From Tissierellales bacterium (lineage in GTDB: Bacteria > Bacillota > Clostridia > Tissierellales > Dethiosulfatibacteraceae): a DNA stretch of 61,355 nucleotides. Under the pieces are notes generated by a model that searched no databases, was not told the DNA's origin, and was given only the letters and a program-made list of their open reading frames with translations. A program made the position numbers and the translations under genes. Of this stretch, positions 37,828 through 48,249 are shown piece after piece. How positions within the stretch are numbered: the stretch's first letter is position 1; every line of letters starts with the position of its first letter. The stretch covers positions 1-61,355 of the forward strand of contig JAFGVC010000078.1 of the NCBI GenBank assembly GCA_016938195.1, given 5' to 3'.

Positions 37828-40162
37828 CTACAATCAAAGCTTCTTTCAAGACATCATCCATTGTATCGGCAAAAACAAACCGCATTGTTTTTTTAATATT
37901 TTGAGGCAGCTTATCCGCATCTTTTTCATTTTCTTTTGGTAAAATAACCGTCGTAATTCCGGCTCTCTTTGCAGCAAGCACCTTTTCCTTTACTCCGCCA
38001 ATGGGAAGCACTCTGCCTCTTAGCGTTATTTCTCCGGTCATGGCAACAATACGTCTTACAGGAAATCCTGTAAGTGCTGAAACAACAGCAGTCGCCATCG
38101 TAATTCCGGCTGATGGACCGTCTTTAGGAATGGCTCCCTCGGGAACATGGATATGAATATCCATTTTTTTATAAAATTCTTCATCTATCTTCAAGTCTGA
38201 CAAATGCGCTCTAATATAACTCAAACCGGCTTGAGCTGATTCTTTCATGATATCGCCCAATTGGCCTGTCAGTTGAATTTTGCCTTCCCCATTCATCAAA
38301 TTTACTTCTATGAATAAAGTCTCTCCGCCGACAGCCGTCCAAGCCAATCCCGTTGCAATACCTACTTGGTCCGTTTTATTAGCCGCATCATATCGATATC
38401 GAGGAATCCCAAGATATTTTTCAAGATTTGCTTTATTTACTGTCACTGATTTCAAGTCTTGTTCAATAATTTTAACCGCTGATTTTCGGATAATACTTCC
38501 GATTTTTCTTTCCAAGCTTCTGACACCCGATTCTCTCGTGTATTTCTGAATAATTTCCACCAAAGTGTTCTCAGAAATTCTTACCTGTTCCTTTGTCAAT
38601 TTATGCTCGGCCAGTTGCTTAGGCAGCAGATATTTAGTCCCTATTTCAACCTTTTCTTCATCTGTATATCCTGAAATTTCAATAATCTCCATTCTATCCA
38701 GCAAAGGTCCCGGTATGGTGGACGTGCTATTAGCCGTCGTAATAAACATTACCTTAGATAAATCAAATGCCGTCTCAAGATAATGATCAGTGAAGGAATT
38801 GTTTTGTTCGGGATCGAGCACTTCTAAAAGTGCAGATGAGGGATCCCCTCTAAAATCATTAGCTAGCTTATCTATTTCATCAAATAAAAACACAGGATTA
38901 TTTGATTTAGCCTTTGCAATATTTGAAATGATTCTTCCGGGTATAGAGCCAATATAAGTTCTTCGATGTCCTCTGATTTCAGCTTCATCACGAACACCCC
39001 CCAAAGACATTCGAATAAAGTTTCGGTCGAGCGCCCTAGCGATGGATTTTGCGATAGAAGTCTTTCCGACACCGGGAGGTCCTACTAAGCAGATAATAGG
39101 GCTCTTCATTCTGGGATTGAGTTGTCGGACGGCTAAAAATTCGAGAATTCTTTCTTTCACGTCTTCTAATCCACAATGGTCTTCCTCTAGGACTTGTCTA
39201 GCCCTACCAATATTTTTATTATCCTTAGTTGATTTGCTCCAAGGTAAATCAATCAGCCAATCAAGATAACTCCTGATAACTCCTGATTCCGGCGATGAGC
39301 TGTTGATTTTCGACAGTCTTTCTGCTTCTTTTTCAGCCTTTTCTTTAGCTTCCTTAGGCATCTTTGCTTTTGCAATTTTTTCAAAATATTCTTCTATTTC
39401 ATCATTAGCATCATATTCTTCTCCCAGTTCCTTCTGAATAGCTTTCATCTGTTCTTTCAGATAATATTCCTTCTGAAACTGATTGATTTGTTTTTTGACT
39501 CTTTGATTAATCGTTTCTTCAAGCTCAAGAACTTTTATTTCTTGGTTAATAAAAACTTGTAGCTTTTCTAATCTTTCATATGGATTAAGCGTTTCCAGCA
39601 TTTCTTGCTTCTGTGACGGCTTTAGAAAAATATAGGCCACAATAATATCTGACAAACGTTCAGGCTGTTCAATTTCTCTGATTGAATAAATGGTGTCATC
39701 TGGGATTTTAGGATTAATCTCGCAATATTCTTCGAAGGAATCCTTCAAAAGTCGCATCATTGCATTGGTTTTTTCGTCAATTTCAATCTCATCTTCCAAA
39801 TAAATATATTCTTCAATCTCTACCTTCAAATAATCCTCATCGTGGTCAACGACACTAATAATTCTTCCTCTGGTCAAGCCTTCTACCAAGACTCTAATAT
39901 TGTCTCCCGGCATTCTAAGCATTTGCTTAACTTTACAAACCACGCCAAAGCTATAATAGTCATCCTCGTTGGGTTGATCGACATTGGCATCCTTTTGAGA
40001 CGTCAAAAAAATCATAGAATCTTGAATCATCCCTTCCTCAAGTGCATTAACTGACTTGTCTCTGCCAACGTCAAAATGAATGACCATATTTGGAAATATA
40101 TGCATGCCTCTCAAGGGAATCATAGGCAATGTTCTTTTATTAATCGTATATCTTACAGACAT
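37808..40162 (-). CDS. lon: ATP-dependent protease Lon
   Basis: 784 residues, the normal LonA size. The N-terminal substrate domain begins [15 protein letters not shown]. The AAA+ core has Walker [10 protein letters not shown] (about 355) and Walker [11 protein letters not shown]. The protease domain has catalytic Ser in [11 protein letters not shown] and Lys in [11 protein letters not shown]. It degrades damaged and regulatory proteins in the cytoplasm. It is separately promoted from clpX. No CIRCE or CtsR box was seen. Confidence 0.98.
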   Translation of the reverse strand: MSVRYTINKRTLPMIPLRGMHIFPNMVIHFDVGRDKSVNALEEGMIQDSMIFLTSQKDANVDQPNEDDYYSFGVVCKVKQMLRMPGDNIRVLVEGLTRGRIISVVDHDEDYLKVEIEEYIYLEDEIEIDEKTNAMMRLLKDSFEEYCEINPKIPDDTIYSIREIEQPERLSDIIVAYIFLKPSQKQEMLETLNPYERLEKLQVFINQEIKVLELEETINQRVKKQINQFQKEYYLKEQMKAIQKELGEEYDANDEIEEYFEKIAKAKMPKEAKEKAEKEAERLSKINSSSPESGVIRSYLDWLIDLPWSKSTKDNKNIGRARQVLEEDHCGLEDVKERILEFLAVRQLNPRMKSPIICLVGPPGVGKTSIAKSIARALDRNFIRMSLGGVRDEAEIRGHRRTYIGSIPGRIISNIAKAKSNNPVFLFDEIDKLANDFRGDPSSALLEVLDPEQNNSFTDHYLETAFDLSKVMFITTANSTSTIPGPLLDRMEIIEISGYTDEEKVEIGTKYLLPKQLAEHKLTKEQVRISENTLVEIIQKYTRESGVRSLERKIGSIIRKSAVKIIEQDLKSVTVNKANLEKYLGIPRYRYDAANKTDQVGIATGLAWTAVGGETLFIEVNLMNGEGKIQLTGQLGDIMKESAQAGLSYIRAHLSDLKIDEEFYKKMDIHIHVPEGAIPKDGPSAGITMATAVVSALTGFPVRRIVAMTGEITLRGRVLPIGGVKEKVLAAKRAGITTVILPKENEKDADKLPQNIKKTMRFVFADTMDDVLKEALIVGETLDH

Positions 40163-40198
40163 TATTATCTACCCCATCATTATTTTTTTTTGCTATTA

Positions 40199-40227
40199 AT
40201 TCTATCAGTAATAAACAATTTATTCAA
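40199..40227 (-). promoter_or_regulatory. Promoter of lon-engB
   Basis: TTGAAT at 40227-40222, a 17-base spacer and TAGAAT at 40204-40199. The -35 box directly abuts the T-run of the clpX terminator. Confidence 0.65.
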
Positions 40228-40256
40228 TAAAAAATGCCTTGTCAGGCATTTTTTTT
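40226..40256 (-). terminator. Terminator after clpX
   Basis: Minus strand reads AATGCCT-GACA-AGGCATT followed by TTTTATT. The clpX stop codon TGA falls at the stem-loop junction. Flanking A and T runs lengthen the stem. Confidence 0.9.
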
Positions 40257-41519
40257 CTCATTTTCTTCCGGAATATCCATTCTTTTTTTTGACTTCGAAC
40301 TGAGAACCATCGTTGGATAGGTATTATTTAGGATAGCTTCTTTTGTAATGATACATTTTTCGACATCATTCCTCGAAGGGATATCAAACATAACATCCGT
40401 CATCGTCTTTTCGAGAATTCCCCTCAGCCCTCTGGCACCCGTCTTAATCTTCAGAGCCTGAGACGCTATTGCTTCAAGAGCTCCCTGCTCAATATCAAGC
40501 TCAACACCATCAATTCTGAATAATTCCCTATATTGATCCAGTAAATTATTCTTGGTTTTTGTCATGATTTGAATAAGCGCGTCCTCGTCCAATTCCTGCA
40601 AGGTAACTATCATAGGCATCCTGCCAACAAACTCAGGAATCAATCCATACTTCAATAAATCCTCAGGTTGAACATGTGTTAAGAGTTGACTAAAAGTCTT
40701 ATCTTTATTATCTTCAACATTTGCACCGAAGCCCATAGATTTCTTGCCAATCCGTCTTTGAACAATCTTGTCCAAACCGTCAAAAGCGCCCCCAAGAATA
40801 AACAGAATATTTGTTGTATCAATCTGAATAAACTCTTGATGCGGGTGTTTTCTTCCACCTTGAGGAGGCACGTTAGCAACGGTACCTTCCAATATTTTTA
40901 ATAAGGCTTGCTGCACACCTTCTCCACTCACATCTCTGGTAATAGAAGGATTGTCTCCTCTTCTTGCAATTTTATCAATCTCATCGATGTAGATGATGCC
41001 TTTTTCAGCTTTTTCAACGTCATAATCAGCTGCTTGGATTAATCTTAAAATAATATTTTCAACATCCTCGCCAACATACCCAGCCTCAGTTAAAGATGTT
41101 GCATCTGCGATAGCAAAAGGTACGTTGAGCATTTTAGCAAGTATTTGTGCAAGATAAGTCTTGCCACAACCCGTTGGACCTAATACCAATATATTGGTCT
41201 TTTGTAGCTCGACGCCCTTTGATTTCTTTTTATTGTTTATTCTTTTATAATGGTTGTAAACAGCTACTGACAAAGCTTTTTTTGCATTATCTTGCTGAAT
41301 GACATATTGATCCAGAAATGCTTTTATTTCTGCAGGCTTAGGAAGCTTATTAAATTCCTCGTTATCGATGAAATCAATCTCTTCATCAATAATTTCCTTG
41401 CATAATTCAACACATTCGTTGCAAATATATACATTTGGACCTGCAATTAGCCTTTTGACTTGGTCTTGTGTCTTTCCACAAAACGAACACCTCAGCTGCT
41501 TATCATCATATTTGGACAT
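40242..41519 (-). CDS. clpX: ClpX unfoldase subunit of the ClpXP protease
   Basis: 425 residues. The N-terminal zinc domain has four cysteines in [14 protein letters not shown] (11-24) and ICNECVELC. The AAA+ motifs are Walker [14 protein letters not shown] (about 113-125) and Walker [13 protein letters not shown]. It recognises tagged proteins and feeds them to ClpP. AAGGAG precedes ATG. It lies 12 bases after clpP. Confidence 0.98.
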   Translation of the reverse strand: MSKYDDKQLRCSFCGKTQDQVKRLIAGPNVYICNECVELCKEIIDEEIDFIDNEEFNKLPKPAEIKAFLDQYVIQQDNAKKALSVAVYNHYKRINNKKKSKGVELQKTNILVLGPTGCGKTYLAQILAKMLNVPFAIADATSLTEAGYVGEDVENIILRLIQAADYDVEKAEKGIIYIDEIDKIARRGDNPSITRDVSGEGVQQALLKILEGTVANVPPQGGRKHPHQEFIQIDTTNILFILGGAFDGLDKIVQRRIGKKSMGFGANVEDNKDKTFSQLLTHVQPEDLLKYGLIPEFVGRMPMIVTLQELDEDALIQIMTKTKNNLLDQYRELFRIDGVELDIEQGALEAIASQALKIKTGARGLRGILEKTMTDVMFDIPSRNDVEKCIITKEAILNNTYPTMVLSSKSKKRMDIPEENEKKNA

Positions 41520-41531
41520 GACGGTACTCCT

Positions 41532-42116
41532 TTATTTTCTATCAGTAATCACTTCATCAATCAAACCGTATTCCTTCGCTTCGATAGGCGTCATGAAATT
41601 ATCTCTTTCTGTATCAGCCGCAATCTTCTCAATGCTCTGACCGGTTTTTTCAGACAGTATTCTGTTTAGATCGTTTTTCATTTTAATAATTCTTTTCGCT
41701 TGTATTTCTATATCCGTCGCCTGGCCTTGTGAGCCTCCTGATGGTTGATGTATCATTATCTCAGCGTTTGGCAACGCAAATCTCTTTCCTTTTTTCCCCG
41801 CAGCCAGTAAAAACGCGCCCATGCTTGCAGCCATTCCAATACAGATAGTTGAAACATCCGGCTTGATATATTGCATGGTATCGTAAATAGCCATACCTGA
41901 AGTAATGGAGCCTCCGGGACTATTGATGTAGATTTGAATATCTTTATCCGGGTCTTCTGCTTCAAGAAAAAGCAGTTGTGCTACAATCAAACTAGCTGTA
42001 ACATCATTCACTTGTTCTCCTAAAAAAATAATTCTCTCTTTAAGCAATCTGGAATAAATATCATAGGATCTTTCTCCTCTTCCAGTCTGTTCAATGACAT
42101 AAGGTACTAATGGCAT
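41532..42116 (-). CDS. clpP: ClpP protease subunit
   Basis: 194 residues. The catalytic Ser is in [15 protein letters not shown] (about 98) and the His in MIHQPSGG (about 123); the Asp follows near 172. The propeptide is short ([20 protein letters not shown]). It forms the double-ring chamber used by ClpX. The ribosome site is GGAGG. It is 14 bases downstream of tig in the standard tig-clpP-clpX order. Confidence 0.98.
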   Translation of the reverse strand: MPLVPYVIEQTGRGERSYDIYSRLLKERIIFLGEQVNDVTASLIVAQLLFLEAEDPDKDIQIYINSPGGSITSGMAIYDTMQYIKPDVSTICIGMAASMGAFLLAAGKKGKRFALPNAEIMIHQPSGGSQGQATDIEIQAKRIIKMKNDLNRILSEKTGQSIEKIAADTERDNFMTPIEAKEYGLIDEVITDRK

Positions 42117-42130
42117 CTGATTTACCTCCG

Positions 42131-43474
42131 TTATTTATCTTCTTGCCCTTTTTCTTCAGGAGCAATCTCTTCATTTTTTTCTACAAACTTGACATTATCC
42201 GTAATAAATTCTATGGCTTTCCTTCTAGAAACATTATCGGTAATATATTGAAGGCTTTGTTTTTTTAGATTTTCTTTGAACTCGTTCAATTTTCCTTCAT
42301 CTACTATTTTATATGATTTAGCCAGATTTTCAAGCTCAGTTTCTATTTCTTCATCAGTAATTTCAAATTCTTTTTCTTTAATAAATTTATCGATTACTAA
42401 TTCAGTTTTAGCGCTTGTCAATGCTTGTGGTTTTATGCTTTCTCGAAGACCGTCCATATTTGCGCCAATCATTTTATAATAGTCCTTCATATCAATGCCT
42501 TGCATTGACATTTGTTGTTCAAAGGTCTTTATTTGATAATCAATTTCCTTCTCTATCAAAACATCCGGCACTTCCACCTGACTGGCTTCAACATAAGCAG
42601 AAACAGCTGAATTTTGTCTTTCAATCATTTCGCTATCTTTTGCCTTTTTTTCAAGCATCTTTTTTGTGTCTTCCTTCAATTCATCAAGGGTATCAAACTC
42701 ACTCACATCCTTGGCAAATTCATCATCTAGCTCCGGCAACTCTTTTGCTTTGATTTCATGTATTTTAACCTTGAAGACTACTGCTTTTCCGGCTAATTCT
42801 TCAGAATGGTACTCTACTGGAAAAACAACATTTACATCAACTTCTTCTCCCACATTATGGCCAACGAGTCCTTCTTCAAATCCCGGAATAAATGAGCCCG
42901 ACCCAATCTCCAAAGAATGATTCTCAGCCGTTCCACCTTCGAATTGATTTTCTCCGTCAAAGCCTGCATAATCAATGACGACCGTATCTCCCTTTTCAAC
43001 CGGTCGATTTTCGACTGTTATCAATCTAGCATTCTGAGTTTGTATTCTCGAAAGCTCAGCCATTACATCTTCGTCAGTCACGGCATATTCTGTTTTTTGA
43101 GCCTCTACTTCATCCAGCTTAGGCAGCAACACATCAGGCATTACTTCTACATCTGCTGCAATAACAATATCTTGACCTTCTTTAAAATCTTTTACATCAA
43201 TCTTCGGTTTATTAATGGGATCTAACTCGAGCTCATCCAGTACCTTTTCGTAAAGCTCGGGCAAGGCGATGTCCAATGCTTCTTCGTAAAAGACTCCCTT
43301 CCCATAATTCATCTCGATTATTTTTCTAGGGACCTTTCCTTTTCTAAATCCCGGAATATTAATTTTACCTCTCATTTTTAAATAAGCTTTTTGGATACTC
43401 TCCTCAAACTTATCACTGGAAATTTCGAATTCTATCGATACGATATTTTTTTCTTTTCCGACTATTTTAGCCAT
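42131..43474 (-). CDS. tig: Trigger factor, ribosome-bound chaperone
   Basis: 447 residues. The ribosome-binding tail contains [11 protein letters not shown] (39-49). The FKBP-type prolyl isomerase domain has [20 protein letters not shown] (near 163-182) and the C-terminal chaperone arms are rich in Glu and Lys. It binds nascent chains at the exit tunnel. AAGGAGG precedes ATG. It is the first gene of the tig-clpP-clpX unit. Confidence 0.97.
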   Translation of the reverse strand: MAKIVGKEKNIVSIEFEISSDKFEESIQKAYLKMRGKINIPGFRKGKVPRKIIEMNYGKGVFYEEALDIALPELYEKVLDELELDPINKPKIDVKDFKEGQDIVIAADVEVMPDVLLPKLDEVEAQKTEYAVTDEDVMAELSRIQTQNARLITVENRPVEKGDTVVIDYAGFDGENQFEGGTAENHSLEIGSGSFIPGFEEGLVGHNVGEEVDVNVVFPVEYHSEELAGKAVVFKVKIHEIKAKELPELDDEFAKDVSEFDTLDELKEDTKKMLEKKAKDSEMIERQNSAVSAYVEASQVEVPDVLIEKEIDYQIKTFEQQMSMQGIDMKDYYKMIGANMDGLRESIKPQALTSAKTELVIDKFIKEKEFEITDEEIETELENLAKSYKIVDEGKLNEFKENLKKQSLQYITDNVSRRKAIEFITDNVKFVEKNEEIAPEEKGQEDK

Positions 43475-43576
43475 TGCTCCTCCTTGTATTATATATCACT
43501 ATTTTTTAATGCATGATTGTATGATTATGAATTTTTTGAATCAACAAAAGAACTTACGAGGGTAAGTCGTCTAAAT

Positions 43577-43604
43577 ATTATAACATAACAACTAGTAATA
43601 TCAA
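43577..43604 (-). promoter_or_regulatory. Promoter of tig-clpP-clpX
   Basis: TTGATA at 43604-43599, a 16-base spacer and TATAAT at 43582-43577. The leader is about 95 bases. Confidence 0.7.
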
Positions 43605-43720
43605 CTGTTTTTTGAGACATATCATGAATTTCTGATGAATTCACAAGGCAGCTTTTGCTTCGTAATCTGAATCACGGAAAAAACACACCCTAAACCGGCA
43701 ATAAATTCGCATTTTTTTAC

Positions 43721-43748
43721 TTGAATTATAATCTCAATGTAATATAAT
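43721..43748 (+). promoter_or_regulatory. Promoter of asnA
   Basis: TTGAAT at 43721-43726, a 16-base spacer and TATAAT at 43743-43748, 32 bases before the start codon. The leader is too short for a T-box. Confidence 0.7.
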
Positions 43749-43780
43749 GATACGGTATAAATATTATAAGTGAGGCTGAA

Positions 43781-44794
43781 ATGATTGATAAAATATATTA
43801 TCCTGAAAACTATCGTTCTTCTCTAAATGTATTAGAAACCGAAATAGCTATTAAAAAAATCAAGGATTTCTTTCAAAAAAATCTCTCTCAGCAATTAAAT
43901 CTAACACGTGTATCAGCACCTCTGTTTGTTGCACCAGAAACGGGTCTTAATGATAATTTGAACGGCTACGAACGGCCTGTCAATTTTACAATCAAAGACC
44001 TTTATGAAAAAAAAGTAGAAATAGTCCAATCTCTTGCCAAGTGGAAAAGAATGGCCTTATACAAATATGCCTTCAAATCAAATGAAGGACTTTATACCGA
44101 TATGAATGCCATTAGAAGAGATGAATCTCTGGATAATTTGCATTCTATATACGTTGATCAATGGGACTGGGAAAAAATAATTAGCAAAGAAGATCGTACT
44201 ATTGATTATTTGAAGGATACCGTTCGTAAAATATATGCTAGCTTAAAAGAATTGGATAATTATATCGTCGAAGAGTATGCATTTTTTAGTCCTTTACTAC
44301 CGGATGATATTACTTTCATCACGGCTCAAGAGCTTGAGGATACTTATCCGGATTTATCCCCAAAGCTAAGAGAGGACGCTGTGGCCAAAAAATATGGTGC
44401 TGTTTTTATCATCGGAATAGGAAATGAATTGAAATCAGGCAGTAAGCATGATGGTAGAGCTCCTGATTATGACGATTGGCATCTTAACGGAGACATTATC
44501 CTATGGAATCCAATCTTACAATTGGGACTAGAAATTTCTTCCATGGGCGTCAGAGTTGACAGCGAGGCACTCGAAAGACAATTGGAAATAACCGGAGATC
44601 AAGACCGAAAAAGAATGAGTTATCATCAGATGATTCTTAACAATGAGCTTCCTTTGACCATTGGTGGAGGCATCGGTCAGTCTAGATTGTGCCTATTCTT
44701 TTTGAGAAAAGCACATATAGGTGAAGTCCAATCATCAATATGGCCCGCTGATATGAAGACCGAATGTGAAAATAGAGGAATTTTTCTACTCTAA
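43781..44794 (+). CDS. asnA: Aspartate-ammonia ligase
   Basis: Makes asparagine from aspartate, ammonia and ATP. The 337 residues match AsnA, a relative of class II aminoacyl-tRNA synthetases. Motifs are SAPLFVAPETGLNDNLNG (43-60), DMNAIRRDE, SIYVDQWDWE and GGGIGQSRLC near the end (class II motif 3 type). GTGAGG precedes ATG. It ends 7 bases from the convergent ABC-F gene. Confidence 0.97.
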   Translation: MIDKIYYPENYRSSLNVLETEIAIKKIKDFFQKNLSQQLNLTRVSAPLFVAPETGLNDNLNGYERPVNFTIKDLYEKKVEIVQSLAKWKRMALYKYAFKSNEGLYTDMNAIRRDESLDNLHSIYVDQWDWEKIISKEDRTIDYLKDTVRKIYASLKELDNYIVEEYAFFSPLLPDDITFITAQELEDTYPDLSPKLREDAVAKKYGAVFIIGIGNELKSGSKHDGRAPDYDDWHLNGDIILWNPILQLGLEISSMGVRVDSEALERQLEITGDQDRKRMSYHQMILNNELPLTIGGGIGQSRLCLFFLRKAHIGEVQSSIWPADMKTECENRGIFLL

Positions 44795-44801
44795 TTCCTG
44801 T

Positions 44802-46697
44802 CTATTGTTTTTCTATCTGTCTAGCTAATTCATTCAAGTATTCCCATCTTTCATATTTATTGAGGAGCTCTGCTTCCAGCAGCTCCTTTTTTTTCATCAT
44901 TTCTTGAAGAAAAATATAATTGCTTGCATTTTTTTCTGCTTCGCTCTCAGTATGGGCTATTTCTCTTTCAAGCTTTTCAATCTCGGATTCAATCTCATCA
45001 AATTCCTTCTGTTCAAGAAAAGAAAACTTAATTTTTCTAGTTCTAGATACCTTCTTTTCGCTTTGCTTTTCTGATTTCTCGTTTTTTTCATCAAAATCAT
45101 CGCTCAGACGATTTTTCTTTTCAAAATATTCAGAATAATTTCCCGTATGATGAGCAAGCTTCCCATTTCCTTCAAAGGAAATAATATGTTGGCACACCCT
45201 GTCAAGAAAATAGCGGTCGTGTGAAATAATCACAGCCACTCCTTCATAATCATCTAAAAAATCTTCAAGTATTTGAAGCGTACTTAAATCCAGATCATTC
45301 GTCGGTTCATCAAGCATCAGAACATTTGGGCTTTCCATCAATGTTCTCAAGAGATAAAGCCTTCTTTTTTCTCCCCCGGAAAGTCGGCTAATATAATTAT
45401 ATTGCACGGCACCAATAAAAAGAAATTTATCCAGCATTCTAGAGGCAGAAATTTTCTCCTTTTCTGATAATTCAAAAAACTCTCCCGCTTCCTTGATATA
45501 ATCGATAACTCTCATTTCCTCATTTAGCGTCTCACTCTCTTGAGAAAAATAACCCATTTTAACCGTTTGGCCAATTTTTACTTCTCCGGAATCCGGTATA
45601 ATTTCTCGATTTATGATTTTCATCAGGGTTGTTTTTCCAGATCCATTAGGCCCGATAATGCCAACTCTATCATTTTTTTTAAAAATATAACTAAAATCCT
45701 TCAACAATAGCCTTTGTCCAAAGGACTTGTTTATGTCTTTTAATTCTATCACCGTCTTTCCTAATCTAGATGTAGGTGCTTTTAAGTCCAGATAATCAGC
45801 AGCAAAATCACTTAATCCTTCTTTTAAACCTTCAAACCTGTCGATTCTTGCTTTTTGCTTTGTAGTTCTTGCCCTTGCACTTTTTCGAATCCATTCAAGC
45901 TCTTTACGATATAGCTTCTCGTTTTTTTGACGACTTGCTTCTTCTATTGCTAATCTTTTCGTTTTTTCTTCAACATACGACGTGTAGTTGCCTATATACC
46001 TTTGTAAATAACCTCTTTCAAGTTCGATCATGTGATTAGTCACTCGATCAAGAAAATAGCGATCATGAGTCACCATCAAAAGAGCTCCTTTTCTGGCATT
46101 TAGGTATTCTTCCAACCATTGTACCATATCACTGTCCAGGTGATTTGTCGGTTCATCCAAAATCAATAAATCGCATTGAGAAATCAAAGCAGCAGCTAAA
46201 GCTACTCTTTTTCTTTGGCCACCTGACAGATTCGCCATTCTACTATCAAATTGATTAATATCCAGTTTCGTTAAAATGCTTTTTATCTCACTTTCATAAC
46301 GCCACAAGCCTTTTGAATCCATCATTTCTGAAAGCACAAGCAATCTTGTGCGAAATCCGTCTTCTCCTTTTTCAACCTTTGATAATACCGTTTCATACTC
46401 CGAAATGATATTCATTTCCAAGGCATCCTTTTGGAAAATTTGATTTATAACCGTACAATTCAAGTCAAAATCGGGGTCCTGAGACAACATTTCTATCCTC
46501 TGATCCCCGAAAATTTGAATTTCCCCGCTGTCAGGATCATCTTTTCCAAATATAATGTTGAGCAAAGTGGATTTACCGGTTCCATTGATACCTAACAGAC
46601 CTATTTTATCTCCATCATTAATATTAAAGGAAATATCTTTAAATAAAACCTTCTCTCCATAACTCTTATGTAAGTTGTTAATTTTTACTATCGTCAC
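44802..46697 (-). CDS. ABC-F ATPase, Uup-like, two nucleotide-binding domains
   Basis: 631 residues in tandem ABC layout with no membrane part. The first domain has GINGTGKST (about 36) and LSGGQRKRVALAAAL, the second GPNGSGKTT and LSGGEKRRLYLL. EPTNHLDSD and EPTNDLDLS are the Walker B regions, joined by the basic arm and linker (ARTTKQKARIDRFEG). The C-terminal 100 residues are a charged coiled coil as in Uup. ABC-F proteins act on the ribosome. The start is GTG at 46697, eight bases after an AGAGG site. It lies 27 bases after the carboxypeptidase gene. Confidence 0.92.
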   Translation of the reverse strand: MTIVKINNLHKSYGEKVLFKDISFNINDGDKIGLLGINGTGKSTLLNIIFGKDDPDSGEIQIFGDQRIEMLSQDPDFDLNCTVINQIFQKDALEMNIISEYETVLSKVEKGEDGFRTRLLVLSEMMDSKGLWRYESEIKSILTKLDINQFDSRMANLSGGQRKRVALAAALISQCDLLILDEPTNHLDSDMVQWLEEYLNARKGALLMVTHDRYFLDRVTNHMIELERGYLQRYIGNYTSYVEEKTKRLAIEEASRQKNEKLYRKELEWIRKSARARTTKQKARIDRFEGLKEGLSDFAADYLDLKAPTSRLGKTVIELKDINKSFGQRLLLKDFSYIFKKNDRVGIIGPNGSGKTTLMKIINREIIPDSGEVKIGQTVKMGYFSQESETLNEEMRVIDYIKEAGEFFELSEKEKISASRMLDKFLFIGAVQYNYISRLSGGEKRRLYLLRTLMESPNVLMLDEPTNDLDLSTLQILEDFLDDYEGVAVIISHDRYFLDRVCQHIISFEGNGKLAHHTGNYSEYFEKKNRLSDDFDEKNEKSEKQSEKKVSRTRKIKFSFLEQKEFDEIESEIEKLEREIAHTESEAEKNASNYIFLQEMMKKKELLEAELLNKYERWEYLNELARQIEKQ

Positions 46698-46724
46698 AGG
46701 CTACCTCTTTCTTCAATTCGATCT

Positions 46725-47690
46725 TTATTCCAGCGTTTCAAAATATTCTTCAAGCGTCAAGCCGCTTTCCCATACCAAAGAAGCTAATTCTACTCCTAAA
46801 TATCTTAAATGCCATGGTTCATAAAGATATCCTGTAATACTCTCCATCCCCTCAGGATACCTGATAATAAATCCATACTCGTGTGCGTGTGCATTGACCC
46901 ACTGCCCTTCATTCGTATCTCCAAATGAATCCTCAAGCTGTAAACCGACACTTTCAGCAGTAATATCCATGGCCAATCCCGTTTGGTGCTCACTTTGTCC
47001 GGGTAAAGCACTGTATTTATCAGCATACTCTTGTCCGTAGTTATTAACATATCCGTCATAAAGTGAAACCTGTGTCAGATAAGACCGATAACCTGACCTT
47101 GCAACCAGATAAATATCATCTTTTTTTGCAGCCTCGAACATATTAAACAAAGCTTCTGAGGCTTCTTTTCTCAACTGTCTGATTTCAGGATTAGGTAAGC
47201 ATGTAGGCACTTGTACCGTTACAAGATCTTCCGGCGCATAATCCTCCGGCAAGCTCCTAGATTTATTGATAACAACATCCAATGCGTTCGGATTACTAAC
47301 CTTTCCATCCTCCAATAAAGTTGCGGTCAAGGTATTCGCCACCATAATCTCAGCTTCAATTCTTTTATTTTCGCTTAACACTAGGAATCTGAAACGTTCT
47401 CCCGTGATGGCATCATCGGGAAGCCTTAAGGATTTTCCGTCAACCAAAAGCCGTTCGTTCAAGGATTCAATTTCAAAATCTATATCCTTTCTGTCAAGCT
47501 CAATCTCTACAAGTTGTCCAGCTTGCACAAAGCCCTTAGGCATTAATACTTTAAATTCTCCTCCTGTAATATCCGTCTCTATAGGCTCTGTCAAAACAGT
47601 CGACGTATCCGAGACTCCGTTGCTATGGCATGCTCCTAAAATAGTCATAATGCCTGCAGCTAATATAATCAAAATTAATCTTCTGCTCAT
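46725..47690 (-). CDS. VanY-type D,D-carboxypeptidase lipoprotein
   Basis: 321 residues from ATG 47690, which has AGGAGAGG upstream; an in-frame ATG seven codons earlier overlaps that site. The signal ends in ILGACH, a lipobox, so it is anchored outside the membrane. After a beta-rich spacer of about 120 residues comes the peptidase M15 domain, with SGYRSYLTQ, GQSEHQTGLAMDI (zinc His and Asp) and EPWHLRYLG. It trims D-Ala from peptidoglycan stem peptides. No vancomycin-resistance cluster is near. Confidence 0.9.
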   Translation of the reverse strand: MSRRLILIILAAGIMTILGACHSNGVSDTSTVLTEPIETDITGGEFKVLMPKGFVQAGQLVEIELDRKDIDFEIESLNERLLVDGKSLRLPDDAITGERFRFLVLSENKRIEAEIMVANTLTATLLEDGKVSNPNALDVVINKSRSLPEDYAPEDLVTVQVPTCLPNPEIRQLRKEASEALFNMFEAAKKDDIYLVARSGYRSYLTQVSLYDGYVNNYGQEYADKYSALPGQSEHQTGLAMDITAESVGLQLEDSFGDTNEGQWVNAHAHEYGFIIRYPEGMESITGYLYEPWHLRYLGVELASLVWESGLTLEEYFETLE

Positions 47691-47765
47691 GTGAAAATCC
47701 TCTCCTGTCATTCTTTTCCTTAAAATATATCCTTTTTTTGCTTTTTCTTCAAGCTTTTCTCTAAA

Positions 47766-47797
47766 TAAAAAAAACCCTAAGCACGAAGCTAAGGGTT
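47766..47797 (-). terminator. Terminator after the cold-shock gene
   Basis: Minus strand reads AACCCT-T-AGC, TTCGT loop, GCT-T-AGGGTT, then TTTTTTT. There is one T-T mismatch in the stem. Confidence 0.9.
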
Positions 47798-47811
47798 CTT
47801 AGTGTCAACTA

Positions 47812-48009
47812 TTATAGACTTACGATGTTTTCAGCTTGTGGGCCTTTGTTTCCTTTTACTACGTCAAAGCTAACTTCTTCACCTTCGTTTAAAGATTTGA
47901 AACCGCTTTTTTGGATTTGTGAATAATGTGCGAACACATCAGTTCCTTCCTCTGTAGTAATAAAACCAAATCCTTTTTCTGAGTTAAACCATTTTACAGT
48001 ACCTTTCAT
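47812..48009 (-). CDS. Cold-shock protein, CspA family
   Basis: 65 residues from ATG 48009: [17 protein letters not shown] with the RNA-binding motifs KGFGFI and DVFAHY. It is an RNA chaperone of one OB-fold. GGAGG lies 8 bases before the start. A 25-codon in-frame extension upstream is untranslated leader, not protein. The predicted transcript start is about 125 bases upstream, so a long 5' leader of the kind known for cold-shock genes is likely. Confidence 0.97.
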   Translation of the reverse strand: MKGTVKWFNSEKGFGFITTEEGTDVFAHYSQIQKSGFKSLNEGEEVSFDVVKGNKGPQAENIVSL

Positions 48010-48139
48010 ATTGACTGCCTCCAAATTTTTATTTCTAAATTGCTGTAGACTGATATAAATAAAAATCTTAACGCAAATCAACACGATTTTACACTCAATT
48101 CCATTTATTCATTCTTTACTTACAATTAGATTCCTTTTA

Positions 48140-48167
48140 ATAATACACTATTCTCAGAAAAATGCAA
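48140..48167 (-). promoter_or_regulatory. Promoter of the cold-shock gene
   Basis: TTGCAT at 48167-48162, a 16-base spacer and TATTAT at 48145-48140. It predicts a leader of about 125 bases. Confidence 0.6.
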
Positions 48168-48249
48168 GCTTTTTTGAAAAAAACTTATTACATTTTTTTA
48201 AAATCTAGTGTAAAATATGATATCTTCAATTAAAAGAAAGGAAACCATC

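Larger units (their letters stand above)
43475..43780. other. 306-base divergent intergenic region between tig and asnA
   Basis: Holds a minus-strand promoter for tig and a plus-strand promoter for asnA, each listed separately. A small stem in the tig leader (ACTTAC-GAGG-GTAAGT, 43552-43567) and an inverted repeat TGAATT-N7-AATTCA (43625-43643) lie between them. I see no small ORF with a good ribosome site and no RNA gene. Confidence 0.6.

Noticed and set aside
42415-42753. 112-codon plus-strand frame opposite tig
   Set aside because: Shadow of the trigger factor gene, with no ribosome site or recognisable motif.
46725-47690. VanY-type gene as part of a vancomycin resistance cluster
   Set aside because: No VanA-type ligase, VanH, VanX or linked two-component genes are adjacent. 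It looks like a housekeeping carboxypeptidase.
48010-48084. 25-codon extension of the cold-shock protein
   Set aside because: It has no ribosome site, and the start at 48009 gives the exact family length.
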